64,000 bases of DNA. It comes from Sphingomonas arenae (lineage in GTDB: Bacteria; Pseudomonadota; Alphaproteobacteria; Sphingomonadales; Sphingomonadaceae). Numbering within the stretch: the first letter of the stretch is position 1; each line of letters opens with the position of its first letter. The DNA lies in contig NZ_JAFFJU010000001.1 of NCBI RefSeq assembly GCF_016924655.1, positions 496,001 to 560,000 on the forward strand, in the 5' to 3' direction. Below are positions 33,716 through 41,311 of this stretch, piece by piece. The position numbers and the translations under genes were made by a program. Below the pieces are notes generated by a model that had not been told where the DNA came from, did no database searches, and saw nothing but the letters and a program-made list of their open reading frames with translations.

Positions 33716-34573
33716 TCAGGCGAAGGTCCGGCCAATCGGCTCCCGCGGCGCGAACCGTTCGAACTCGACCCGGTCATGGGCACAGAACAAGGTGACCTCG
33801 CCCCGACGCTCCACGGACAGCGCCCGCAGCTTTTCCTGGTTGGTCAGCCGCGCCTGCCGATCCACCTCCATCATCCGCTGATAGAAGCGCATTCCGGGCG
33901 GGCAGCGCCGCTCCGTGTGCCCGACCTCGCCGTGAAAGAAGTAGGCGTCGGCCGCGTAGAACAGCCAGCCGTTCCCAGTATCCACCGCCACTCCGCTATG
34001 GCCCCAGGTGTGACCCGCCAGCGGGACCAGCAGGATCTCGGGCGGAAGGCCGTCGAGCTGGCGAACGGCATCGAAGCCCATCCACGGCTCGCCCCGGCCC
34101 ATTGGGTAGAGCTTCCACTCCTTCACCTCGTCCCATTGCTGGGGACGGTAGCGGCGCGTCCCGACGAAGGCGCCGCCGCGCTGTTCGTCGGCGACTTCCT
34201 TCTCCCGCGCGGTGATGTGCACGGTCGCATTCGGAAAGTCCTCGAGCCCCCCGGCGTGATCGAAGTCGAGATGGCTGACCAGGATGTGCCGAACGTCGGC
34301 CGGGTCGAAACCGAGTGCGCGCACCTGGTGAGCGGCGGTCTCCCCTTCGCGGAACTGCGGCTGGTTGAGGAAGCGAAAAAAGCCACTCAGCCGCGAGCGC
34401 CGAGCAATGTCCTTCCGGCCGAAGCCGGTGTCGACCAGCACCAGGCCGGCATCCGTCTCGATCAGCATGCAATGGCAGACGATATGCCCGTGCAGCAGGC
34501 CGTGGCTCGATCCGTCGAACACCCGTCCGCCCCAGGGACAACAGGTTCCACAGTTCAGATGATGGATGCGCAT
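33716..34573 (-). CDS. MBL-fold metallo-hydrolase
   Basis: A 285-residue metallo-beta-lactamase-fold protein. Metal ligands: SHLDFDHAGG (HxxxDH), GHTWGHSGV and the final FCAHDRVEF; CHCMLIETDAGLVLVDTGFG forms the first strands. The N-terminus MRIHHLNCGTCCPWGG has a cluster of cysteines that I recall from a sphingomonad/caulobacter group of MBL hydrolases related to AHL lactonases, but substrate specificity cannot be read. Start ATG 34573 is chosen at this conserved N-terminus. Confidence 0.85.
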   Translation of the reverse strand: MRIHHLNCGTCCPWGGRVFDGSSHGLLHGHIVCHCMLIETDAGLVLVDTGFGRKDIARRSRLSGFFRFLNQPQFREGETAAHQVRALGFDPADVRHILVSHLDFDHAGGLEDFPNATVHITAREKEVADEQRGGAFVGTRRYRPQQWDEVKEWKLYPMGRGEPWMGFDAVRQLDGLPPEILLVPLAGHTWGHSGVAVDTGNGWLFYAADAYFFHGEVGHTERRCPPGMRFYQRMMEVDRQARLTNQEKLRALSVERRGEVTLFCAHDRVEFERFAPREPIGRTFA

Positions 34574-34686
34574 CGGCCAAGACTCCTGTGCCCGCCAACG
34601 CCTGCCCTGCCCACGCGGGACCAGCCGTTGCGCGCGCGGAACGGAGCCGGGGTCCAGCCGTTCGCCACTCAACAGGAGGATCGTTC

Positions 34687-35487
34687 ATGGACGCCAGCGC
34701 ACGGCTGACCACCCTCACCCGCCTCGGCTTTGCTGCCCGCGGGCTGCTCTACCTCGTCATCGCCTATCTGATTATCCGCACCGGTCGAACCGAGGATGTC
34801 AGCGGCGCGCTCCGCTACCTCGGCGAGGGTGGCGGCAGACTCCTGCTGATCGTCATGGCCGCTGGCCTAATCGGCTACGGCCTGTGGCGCCTCAGCGATG
34901 CCGCCTTCAACGTCGAGCGCCATGACGACGACAAGCAGGGGATGGCGCAGCGGGCGGGTGCGGCTGGGAGTGGCCTCATCCACCTGTTCCTCGCCTGGCA
35001 AGCAATCTCTCTCATCCGCGGAGCCGCCCGTTCCAGCAGCGGCAACGGGACCCAGGAAGGCGCACAGTCCGCGCTCAGCCTACCCGGCGGAACGCTGATG
35101 CTGCTGCTTGCCGGCCTGGTCCTGATCGGCGTCGGGTTCTTCCAGCTGGTGAAGGCCGCAAAGGCGAGCTTCTGCGACAATCTCGACCCAAGCGTTGCGC
35201 ACGAGCCATGGGTGAAATGGGCGGGACGCCTCGGCTATGCGGCCCGGGGCATCGTGTTCCTCATCAGCGGCTTCTTCCTGTCTCGCGCGGGAACGGAGGC
35301 GCAGGCGAGCGAAGCCGGCGGGATGGAGCAGGCACTGTCCTGGCTGACCAGCCCATGGGACATGATCATCGCCATCGGCCTCGCCGCCTTCGGGATCTTC
35401 AGCCTGGTCGAGGCCCGCTACCGGATCATCCACAACCCGTCCGCGGGGGCGCTCGGCCAGCAGGCCCGGTCCAAGCTGTCCGTCTGA
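34687..35487 (+). CDS. DUF1206 membrane protein
   Basis: A 266-residue inner-membrane protein with three similar units of two helices each: LTRLGFAARGLLYLVIAYLI, then AQRAGAAGSGLIHLFLAWQA and WAGRLGYAARGIVFLISGFF, each followed by a second helix ending in a 'G.G..L..A.....' motif (GYGLWRLSDA, GVGFFQLVKA, AFGIFSLVEA). This three-fold repeat defines DUF1206; function unknown. AGGAGG lies 8 bases upstream of ATG 34687. Confidence 0.88.
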   Translation: MDASARLTTLTRLGFAARGLLYLVIAYLIIRTGRTEDVSGALRYLGEGGGRLLLIVMAAGLIGYGLWRLSDAAFNVERHDDDKQGMAQRAGAAGSGLIHLFLAWQAISLIRGAARSSSGNGTQEGAQSALSLPGGTLMLLLAGLVLIGVGFFQLVKAAKASFCDNLDPSVAHEPWVKWAGRLGYAARGIVFLISGFFLSRAGTEAQASEAGGMEQALSWLTSPWDMIIAIGLAAFGIFSLVEARYRIIHNPSAGALGQQARSKLSV

Positions 35488-35549
35488 CCTAAACGCCGGA
35501 AAAGCAACGAAAGCTTGCGCGAGCGAGCGCGTGAACATATATCGAACAG

Positions 35550-36794
35550 ATGGCGCAGCTCGACACCCGCGAGAAGCTGGCGATCCTCGCGGACGCGGCG
35601 AAATATGATGCGAGTTGCGCGTCGTCCGGCACGACCAAGCGCGACAGTCGCGGCGGCAAGGGCGTCGGCTCGTCGGAAGGGATGGGCATTTGCCACGCCT
35701 ATGCGCCGGACGGGCGCTGCATCAGCCTGCTCAAGATCCTGCTGACCAACAGCTGCATCTTCGACTGCCATTATTGCATTAACCGCAAGAGCTCGAACGT
35801 GCGCCGCGCGCGGTTCACCGCCCAAGAGGTCGTGAACCTCACCCTCGCCTTCTACAAGCGCAACTATATCGAGGGGCTGTTTCTTTCCTCCGGAATCATC
35901 CGCTCGTCCAACTATACGATGGAGCAGCTGGTGGAGGTCGCCCGCTCCCTGCGCGAGGACCACGACTTCCGCGGCTACATCCACCTCAAGACCATTCCCG
36001 ATGCCGACCCGGAGCTGGTGCGGCAGGCGGGACTTCATGCCGACCGTGTGTCGATCAACGTCGAGCTGCCGACGGAGCCCGGCCTCGCCCGTCTTGCTCC
36101 AGAAAAGAGTGCGCCGCAGATCGAAGGGGCGATGCGCGACATGAAGGGCGCGATCGAGGACACGAAGGATGCGCGCTCCAAGTACAAGAGCGCGCCCAAG
36201 TTCGCGCCCGCCGGCCAATCCACGCAGATGATCGTCGGGGCGGACGCCGCCACAGACACAGACATCGTGCAAAAGGCGTCGACACTCTACGACCGCTTCT
36301 CACTCCGGCGCGTCTACTACTCAGCCTTTTCGCCGATCCCCGACGCCAGTGCGGTTCTCCCATTGCAGCGCCCGCCATTGATGCGGGAACACCGGCTCTA
36401 CCAGTCGGACTGGCTAATGCGCTTCTACGGCTTCAAGCCGGCCGAGGTGGTGCAAGCAGCGGAGCCCAGCGGCATGCTCCCGCTCGACATCGACCCGAAG
36501 CTCGCCTGGGCGCTCAAGTTCCGCGAGCACTTTCCCGTCGATGTGAACCGCGCCAGTCGCGAGCAGTTGCTGCGCGTGCCGGGCCTCGGCACCAAGGCCG
36601 TGGACCGCATCCTCAAGTCGCGCCGGTTCCGCACCTTCACCCTCGACGACGTGGCGCGCCTGACCGTCAGCATCGCCAAGCTGCGGCCGTTCATCGTCAC
36701 CAGTGACTGGCGCCCGACCCTGCTCACCGATCGGGCCGACTTGAAGTCCCTCGTGACGCCCAAGCGCGAACAGCTGGAGCTGTTCGCGGCGTGA
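35550..36794 (+). CDS. Putative DNA modification/repair radical SAM protein
   Basis: A 414-residue radical SAM enzyme. The [4Fe-4S] motif is Cys69-x3-Cys73-x2-Cys76 in NSCIFDCHYCINRKSSN; RVSINVELPTE and FSPIPDA mark the barrel, and a C-terminal helix-hairpin-helix (DVNRASREQLLRVPGLGTKA, from about residue 335) suggests DNA binding. The family is usually encoded next to a TIGR03915/UdgX-type uracil-DNA protein, present here 0.8 kb downstream after an OmpW gene. The chemical reaction is not known; the link to uracil or damaged-base handling is inferred from this conserved pairing. Confidence 0.88.
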   Translation: MAQLDTREKLAILADAAKYDASCASSGTTKRDSRGGKGVGSSEGMGICHAYAPDGRCISLLKILLTNSCIFDCHYCINRKSSNVRRARFTAQEVVNLTLAFYKRNYIEGLFLSSGIIRSSNYTMEQLVEVARSLREDHDFRGYIHLKTIPDADPELVRQAGLHADRVSINVELPTEPGLARLAPEKSAPQIEGAMRDMKGAIEDTKDARSKYKSAPKFAPAGQSTQMIVGADAATDTDIVQKASTLYDRFSLRRVYYSAFSPIPDASAVLPLQRPPLMREHRLYQSDWLMRFYGFKPAEVVQAAEPSGMLPLDIDPKLAWALKFREHFPVDVNRASREQLLRVPGLGTKAVDRILKSRRFRTFTLDDVARLTVSIAKLRPFIVTSDWRPTLLTDRADLKSLVTPKREQLELFAA

Positions 36795-36881
36795 ACCGCT
36801 GCTTTGAGGCAGATCAACTCACCTCGCTTTCCCCGCTCCTAAGGCTCGCTTCGACAACGAGAACAGCCACTGGGAGCGATC

Positions 36882-37535
36882 ATGAAGACCGGGTTTTTCC
36901 TTGCCGTTGCAGCCATCGGCGTCGCAGCGCCGGCCCATGCGGAAGCGGGCGACATCCTGCTGCGTGCACGCGCCATTGCCGTCGCGCCGCAGGAGGATTC
37001 GAGCGGCATAACGCCAGCCTTCTCGAGCGAGGAGGTGAAGGTCTCCACCAGCTTCGCGCCGGAGGTCGACATCACCTACATGGCGACGGACAACATCGGG
37101 TTCGAGCTGATCGCCGCCACGACCAAGCACAAGGTGTCGGGCAAGACCGGAACGACCGGCTCCATCGGCAAGCTGGCGTCGACCTGGGTGCTGCCGCCGA
37201 CGCTCACCGCCCAGTACCACTTCAACCCCAAGGGCAAGGTCCGGCCTTACGTCGGCGTGGGCGTGAACTACACCCTGTTCTACTCGGAGAAGGCGAGCGA
37301 CGGGCTGGAGGCGGCGGTTGGAAACACCGACGTGAAACTGGACAGCAGCTTCGGCCTTGCGGCGCAGGTCGGGCTGGACGTGGCAATTACGGACCGGGTC
37401 TTCCTGAACCTCGATGCCAAGTACATCGACATCGACACGGATGCGCGGCTGGCGACGGCGGCTGCGGGCACGCAGCGGGTAAAGGTGAGCATCGATCCGC
37501 TGGTGTTCGGCATCGGAATCGGGACGAAGTTCTAG
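36882..37535 (+). CDS. OmpW family outer-membrane protein
   Basis: A 217-residue eight-stranded beta-barrel protein: signal peptide to residue 20 (AAPAHA), GDILLRARAIAVAPQ at the mature start, SFAPEVDITYMATDNIGFEL, LPPTLTAQYHFNPKGKVRPY and VGVGVNYTLF are OmpW signatures, and it ends with Phe (GIGIGTKF) as outer-membrane proteins do. OmpW forms a narrow hydrophobic channel for small apolar compounds. It is wedged between the radical SAM gene and the UdgX fusion gene; GGGAG lies upstream of ATG 36882. Confidence 0.92.
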   Translation: MKTGFFLAVAAIGVAAPAHAEAGDILLRARAIAVAPQEDSSGITPAFSSEEVKVSTSFAPEVDITYMATDNIGFELIAATTKHKVSGKTGTTGSIGKLASTWVLPPTLTAQYHFNPKGKVRPYVGVGVNYTLFYSEKASDGLEAAVGNTDVKLDSSFGLAAQVGLDVAITDRVFLNLDAKYIDIDTDARLATAAAGTQRVKVSIDPLVFGIGIGTKF

Positions 37536-37572
37536 GTGCGAGCCCTCCTCCCCTCACGCAGGGGAGAGGAGC

Positions 37573-39027
37573 ATGACCGGCCCCGTTCGGGTCACCCTGA
37601 AGGAGCCGGACGATTTCGACGGGTGGCGTGACGCCGCGCGCGACCTCCTCACGGCCGGACTTCGGCCACCGGAGGTCGTGTGGACCGTCGAAGGCGGGGA
37701 GGCGGAGCTGTTCGGCCGCGAGGCGTCCCGGGCGGGGGCGTCCGAGGGTGCGAGCTTCTCCGTCCCCCGCCAGTTCGTGGACCTCGCCAAGGCAGTCGTC
37801 TGCCACTCCGACCCGGAGCGCTTCGGCCTGCTCTACGCCATGCTGTGGAAGCTCAAGGCGAACCGGAAGGCACTGGAGGACCGGGCCGACCCGCTGACCG
37901 ATCGGCTGGAGCGCCTCGCCAAGGAGGTGCGCCGCGACGCGCACAAGATGCATGCCTTTGTCCGCTTCCGTGAACTGACGGAAGCCGATGGGCAGACCCG
38001 CTTCGTCGCGTGGTTCGAACCGGACCACCACATCGTCCGGCGCGAGGCCGGCTTCTTCGTCCGGCGCTTCGCCAACATGCGCTGGTCGATCCTGACCCCC
38101 GAGCTGTCGATCCACTGGGACGGCGAGAACCTGACCGAGGGGCCGGGCGCCACGCAAGCCGATGCGCCGGGTGGCGATCCGCTCGAGGAGACGTGGAAGA
38201 CCTATTACGCCAGCATCTTCAACCCGGCGCGCCTCAAGGTGAAGGCGATGCTGAAGGAAATGCCAAAGAAATACTGGCGCAACATGCCGGAGACCTCGCT
38301 CGTTGCCCCGCTGATCGCGGGTGCCCGCGCCAGGGAGCTGGAGATGATCGACCGCGCAGCCGCTAAGGACGGGCTCGCCAGTGCGCTGGAGGCCGAACGC
38401 CGCATCGAGCCCGGCGGCAACCTCCGCGCCAGCTGGGAAGCGCTGCTGGCCGAAGCTCGCTCATGCACGCGCTGCGACCTCTACAAATGCGGCACCCAGA
38501 CGGTGTTCGGCGAGGGGCCGCTCAATGCCCGCATCCTGTTCGTCGGGGAGCAGCCGGGGGACCAGGAAGACCTTGCCGGCCGTCCGTTCGTCGGCCCCGC
38601 CGGCCAGCTGTTCGACGCCTCGCTCCAGGCCGCGGGTATCGACCGCACGCAGACCTACGTCACCAACGCGGTCAAGCACTTCAAGTTCGAACAACGCGGC
38701 AAACGGCGCATCCATTCCAAGCCTGACGCCGGCGAAATCGAAGCCTGCCGCTGGTGGCAGGAGCAGGAGCGCGCGCTCATCCGCCCGCCGCTGACCGTCG
38801 CCCTGGGCGCAACGGCGGCCCGCTCGCTAACCGGCAAGACGGTGACCATCAGCCGCGCACGCGAGGCGCCGCTGACACTCGCCGACGGCAGCGAATGCTG
38901 GATCACCGTGCACCCCAGCTTCCTCCTCCGCATCCCGGAAGAGGACCGCCGAGCCGAAGAACGCGCCCGCTTCGTCGAGGACCTCAAACGAATCCGCCTC
39001 CGAAGCGAGGAACTTGCCGGATCGTGA
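37573..39027 (+). CDS. udgX: UdgX family uracil-DNA binding protein fused to TIGR03915/DUF4130 domain
   Basis: A 484-residue two-domain protein. Residues 1-245 match the TIGR03915/DUF4130 domain (FVDLAKAVVCHSDPERFGLL, DAHKMHAFVRFREL, FFVRRFANMRWSILTPELS). Residues 285-484 form a family 4-like uracil-DNA glycosylase with Fe-S cysteines (Cys298, Cys301), GEQPGDQEDLAGRPFVGPAG, TNAVKHFKFEQRGKRRIHSK and VHPSFLLR. The KRRIH loop (377-381) is specific to UdgX, in which the His forms a covalent bond with the deoxyribose at the uracil site; here it is His381. Likely paired in function with the radical SAM protein upstream. Confidence 0.9.
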   Translation: MTGPVRVTLKEPDDFDGWRDAARDLLTAGLRPPEVVWTVEGGEAELFGREASRAGASEGASFSVPRQFVDLAKAVVCHSDPERFGLLYAMLWKLKANRKALEDRADPLTDRLERLAKEVRRDAHKMHAFVRFRELTEADGQTRFVAWFEPDHHIVRREAGFFVRRFANMRWSILTPELSIHWDGENLTEGPGATQADAPGGDPLEETWKTYYASIFNPARLKVKAMLKEMPKKYWRNMPETSLVAPLIAGARARELEMIDRAAAKDGLASALEAERRIEPGGNLRASWEALLAEARSCTRCDLYKCGTQTVFGEGPLNARILFVGEQPGDQEDLAGRPFVGPAGQLFDASLQAAGIDRTQTYVTNAVKHFKFEQRGKRRIHSKPDAGEIEACRWWQEQERALIRPPLTVALGATAARSLTGKTVTISRAREAPLTLADGSECWITVHPSFLLRIPEEDRRAEERARFVEDLKRIRLRSEELAGS

Positions 39028-39030
39028 CGC

Positions 39031-41190
39031 CTAGAAGTCCAGCTTCAGTGTCGCCCGCGCGGTCCGGTGCGCGCCCGGTGCGATGTTGTTGTCGTTGTGC
39101 GCGGTCGCGAAATAATCCGCGCCAAGCAGGTTCTCCACATTGAGCTGCGCATTCACCCCATTCGCGATGCGGTAAAAGGCCGCCGCATCGACCCGCGCAA
39201 AGCTCGGCAGCACCACCTGGTTGCTGATTGACGCATAGGACTTCGACCGCGCGATCACGCCCACGCCCACCCCGAGCGGCTTCGACACCTGGTAGCGCGT
39301 CCAGAGCGAGGCACTGTGCTTCGGGACCAGCGCGACCTTCCGGCCGGCGGGAGCGGCCGTCGTGGTCCGCGTGATCTCCGCGTCCTGCCAGGCATATCCT
39401 GCCGAGACCTGCCAATCGTCGCTGATGCTGCGCTCCAGCCCCAGTTCCAGGCCGCGCGTCCGCTGCTCGCCGGTCAGCACGATGCGGGTCGGATCGGCCG
39501 GGTCGGTGGCCCGCGTGTTGCTTCGGTCGAGGCGATAGATCGCGGCCGTCGCGAGCAGGCCCCGGACCGGCTCCCACTTGGCGCCAAGCTCGAGATTGTC
39601 GAACCGCTCCGGCTTGAGCGCCTCGGTCGTGAGGTCGAGCCCGCTGAACTGGTCGCCCGATTGCGGCAGGTAGGAACGGCTATAGCTCGCGTAGATCGAC
39701 AGGTTCTCGAGCGGCTTCAGGATCACGCCCAGGCGCGGCGAGACCAGCTTGTCCGTCCGGACGAACTCGGGCCGAGCCGCGGTCGGGCGGAAGTCCGCCA
39801 CCTCCAGACGGAAGTGATCGAAGCGCAAGCCGGCCAGGATCTCCAGCCATTCCGTAGGACGAAGCTGTTCCTGCACGTAGACCGCGGCCACCTCGGCCCG
39901 GGTCCGGTTGTCGGCATCCGTGCCCGCAGGCGAGGGCGCGAAGGTGACGTCCACGTCCACCGTAGGGTCGCTGAGCGGGGCGCGGTTCCCCGGCAGGCCG
40001 GAAATCGTGCCCGACAGGCGCTGATTGCGGCTCTTCTGCCAGCCCACCTCGAACCCTACGAGCAGCGTCTGGTCGATCCCGCCCAGCGACCCTTCATAGA
40101 CAAGGTCCGTCTGGCTGATCAGGTTCTTCCGGTCGTTGCGGCTGTTGTATGCGCCCAGCGTCACGCCTTCCGGCAGTGGGACCGGCGTGGTCTGCGCGGC
40201 AAGCACCGTGCTCGACGGGTACACGTTCTGGTAGAACTTGTCGTAGTCGCCGAGCAGCGTGCGGTTGCGGATGCTGAGCCCGCCGCCGAAATCGTGACTG
40301 ATCGCGAAGGTGGCGATGTTCACGTCGGCCCTGGAGAAACTGAGGTCCGGATCGCCGAAGAAGGTGCGGTCGAAGCCCTCCAGCGGCTCGCCGTTCAGCG
40401 ATGGCACGCCGCGATCGGTGGTCCGCCGATCGTGGAAATACTCGTAGCCAAGGTCGATCCGGGTGTCGGGCGTGACCAGCAGGCCCACCGTCGGGTTGAT
40501 GCCGTAGCGCTCCAGCTCGACATGCCGGCGGAAGCTCTCGCCATTCTCGTAGACTGCGTTCAGCCGTCCGCCGACGTTCTCGCCGAGAGGATGGTCGATG
40601 TCCGTGCTCAGGCGATAGCCACCCTCGCTGTCGACCGATCCGATCGCCTCATAGTGGGCACCGAGGCTCGCGCGCTTGGTGACACGGTTGATGATCCCGC
40701 CGCCGCCGCCCCGGCCGAAGACCATCGCGTTGGGCCCGCGCAGGACCTCCACCCGGTCCACGTTGTAGAAGTCGCGGAAATACTGGACGTCGTCCCGCAG
40801 GCCGTCGCGGAAGAAGTCGGCCGTCGTGTTGTTACCGCGCAGCGTCAGCTGGTCGCGATTGGCCTCCCCGGTCCCGGGCGTCGCTCCCGGCACGAACAGC
40901 AGCAGGTCCGCGACGGAGCGGAGCTGCTGATCCTCGATCTGGCTCTCGGAGATGACCGTAAGTGCTTGGGGAATGTCCTTGATCTGGGTCTCGGTCCTCG
41001 TTGCGGTGCTGGTCGACTTGACGCCATATTCCTCGCGCTGACCGGTCACGACGATCGGATCGACATTCGCCATGTCGGCCGCGTCCACGCTGGTGGAAGC
41101 AGCCGTGGTGCCGGTGTCGGTGGCATGAGCCGCCGAGGACAGGACGAGCAAGGACGTGGCGCCAAGCAAGGCGCGAACAGCGACGGACAC
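39031..41190 (-). CDS. TonB-dependent siderophore receptor
   Basis: A 719-residue outer-membrane receptor: signal peptide (ALLGATSLLVLSSAAHA), TonB-box-like DPIVVTGQRE, plug domain (IPQALTVISESQIEDQQLRS, VEVLRGPNAMVFGRGGGGGI with the family's 'eVLrGP.s.lyG') and a 22-strand barrel ending in ATLKLDF with terminal Phe. It takes up ferric siderophores using TonB energy. GTG 41190 is chosen as start: GGGGAAAG lies upstream and it gives a proper signal peptide; an ATG at 41259 would add 23 residues before it. Two Fur-box-like sites lie upstream, so iron repression is likely. Confidence 0.92.
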   Translation of the reverse strand: MSVAVRALLGATSLLVLSSAAHATDTGTTAASTSVDAADMANVDPIVVTGQREEYGVKSTSTATRTETQIKDIPQALTVISESQIEDQQLRSVADLLLFVPGATPGTGEANRDQLTLRGNNTTADFFRDGLRDDVQYFRDFYNVDRVEVLRGPNAMVFGRGGGGGIINRVTKRASLGAHYEAIGSVDSEGGYRLSTDIDHPLGENVGGRLNAVYENGESFRRHVELERYGINPTVGLLVTPDTRIDLGYEYFHDRRTTDRGVPSLNGEPLEGFDRTFFGDPDLSFSRADVNIATFAISHDFGGGLSIRNRTLLGDYDKFYQNVYPSSTVLAAQTTPVPLPEGVTLGAYNSRNDRKNLISQTDLVYEGSLGGIDQTLLVGFEVGWQKSRNQRLSGTISGLPGNRAPLSDPTVDVDVTFAPSPAGTDADNRTRAEVAAVYVQEQLRPTEWLEILAGLRFDHFRLEVADFRPTAARPEFVRTDKLVSPRLGVILKPLENLSIYASYSRSYLPQSGDQFSGLDLTTEALKPERFDNLELGAKWEPVRGLLATAAIYRLDRSNTRATDPADPTRIVLTGEQRTRGLELGLERSISDDWQVSAGYAWQDAEITRTTTAAPAGRKVALVPKHSASLWTRYQVSKPLGVGVGVIARSKSYASISNQVVLPSFARVDAAAFYRIANGVNAQLNVENLLGADYFATAHNDNNIAPGAHRTARATLKLDF

Positions 41191-41238
41191 GGTACTTTCC
41201 CCTTCGAACGTGGTTCGTTTCGTGTCCGCCCGATTATC

Positions 41239-41257
41239 GCTAATGAGAGTCGTTCGC
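41239..41257. promoter_or_regulatory. Fur-box-like site, proximal
   Basis: The 19-mer GCGAACGACTCTCATTAGC (minus strand) agrees with the Fur consensus GATAATGATAATCATTATC at 12 of 19 positions by my count. About 50 bases upstream of the receptor start. Confidence 0.35.
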
Positions 41258-41272
41258 AATCACGTAGCGGCC

Positions 41273-41291
41273 GCAATCGAGAATCATTATC
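41273..41291. promoter_or_regulatory. Fur-box-like site, distal
   Basis: GATAATGATTCTCGATTGC (minus strand) matches the Fur consensus at 13 of 19 positions, with the left nine bases perfect. It lies between the receptor gene and the end of smc and would place the receptor under iron control. Confidence 0.5.
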
Positions 41292-41311
41292 AGTTCATGG
41301 GCTTCAATCGA

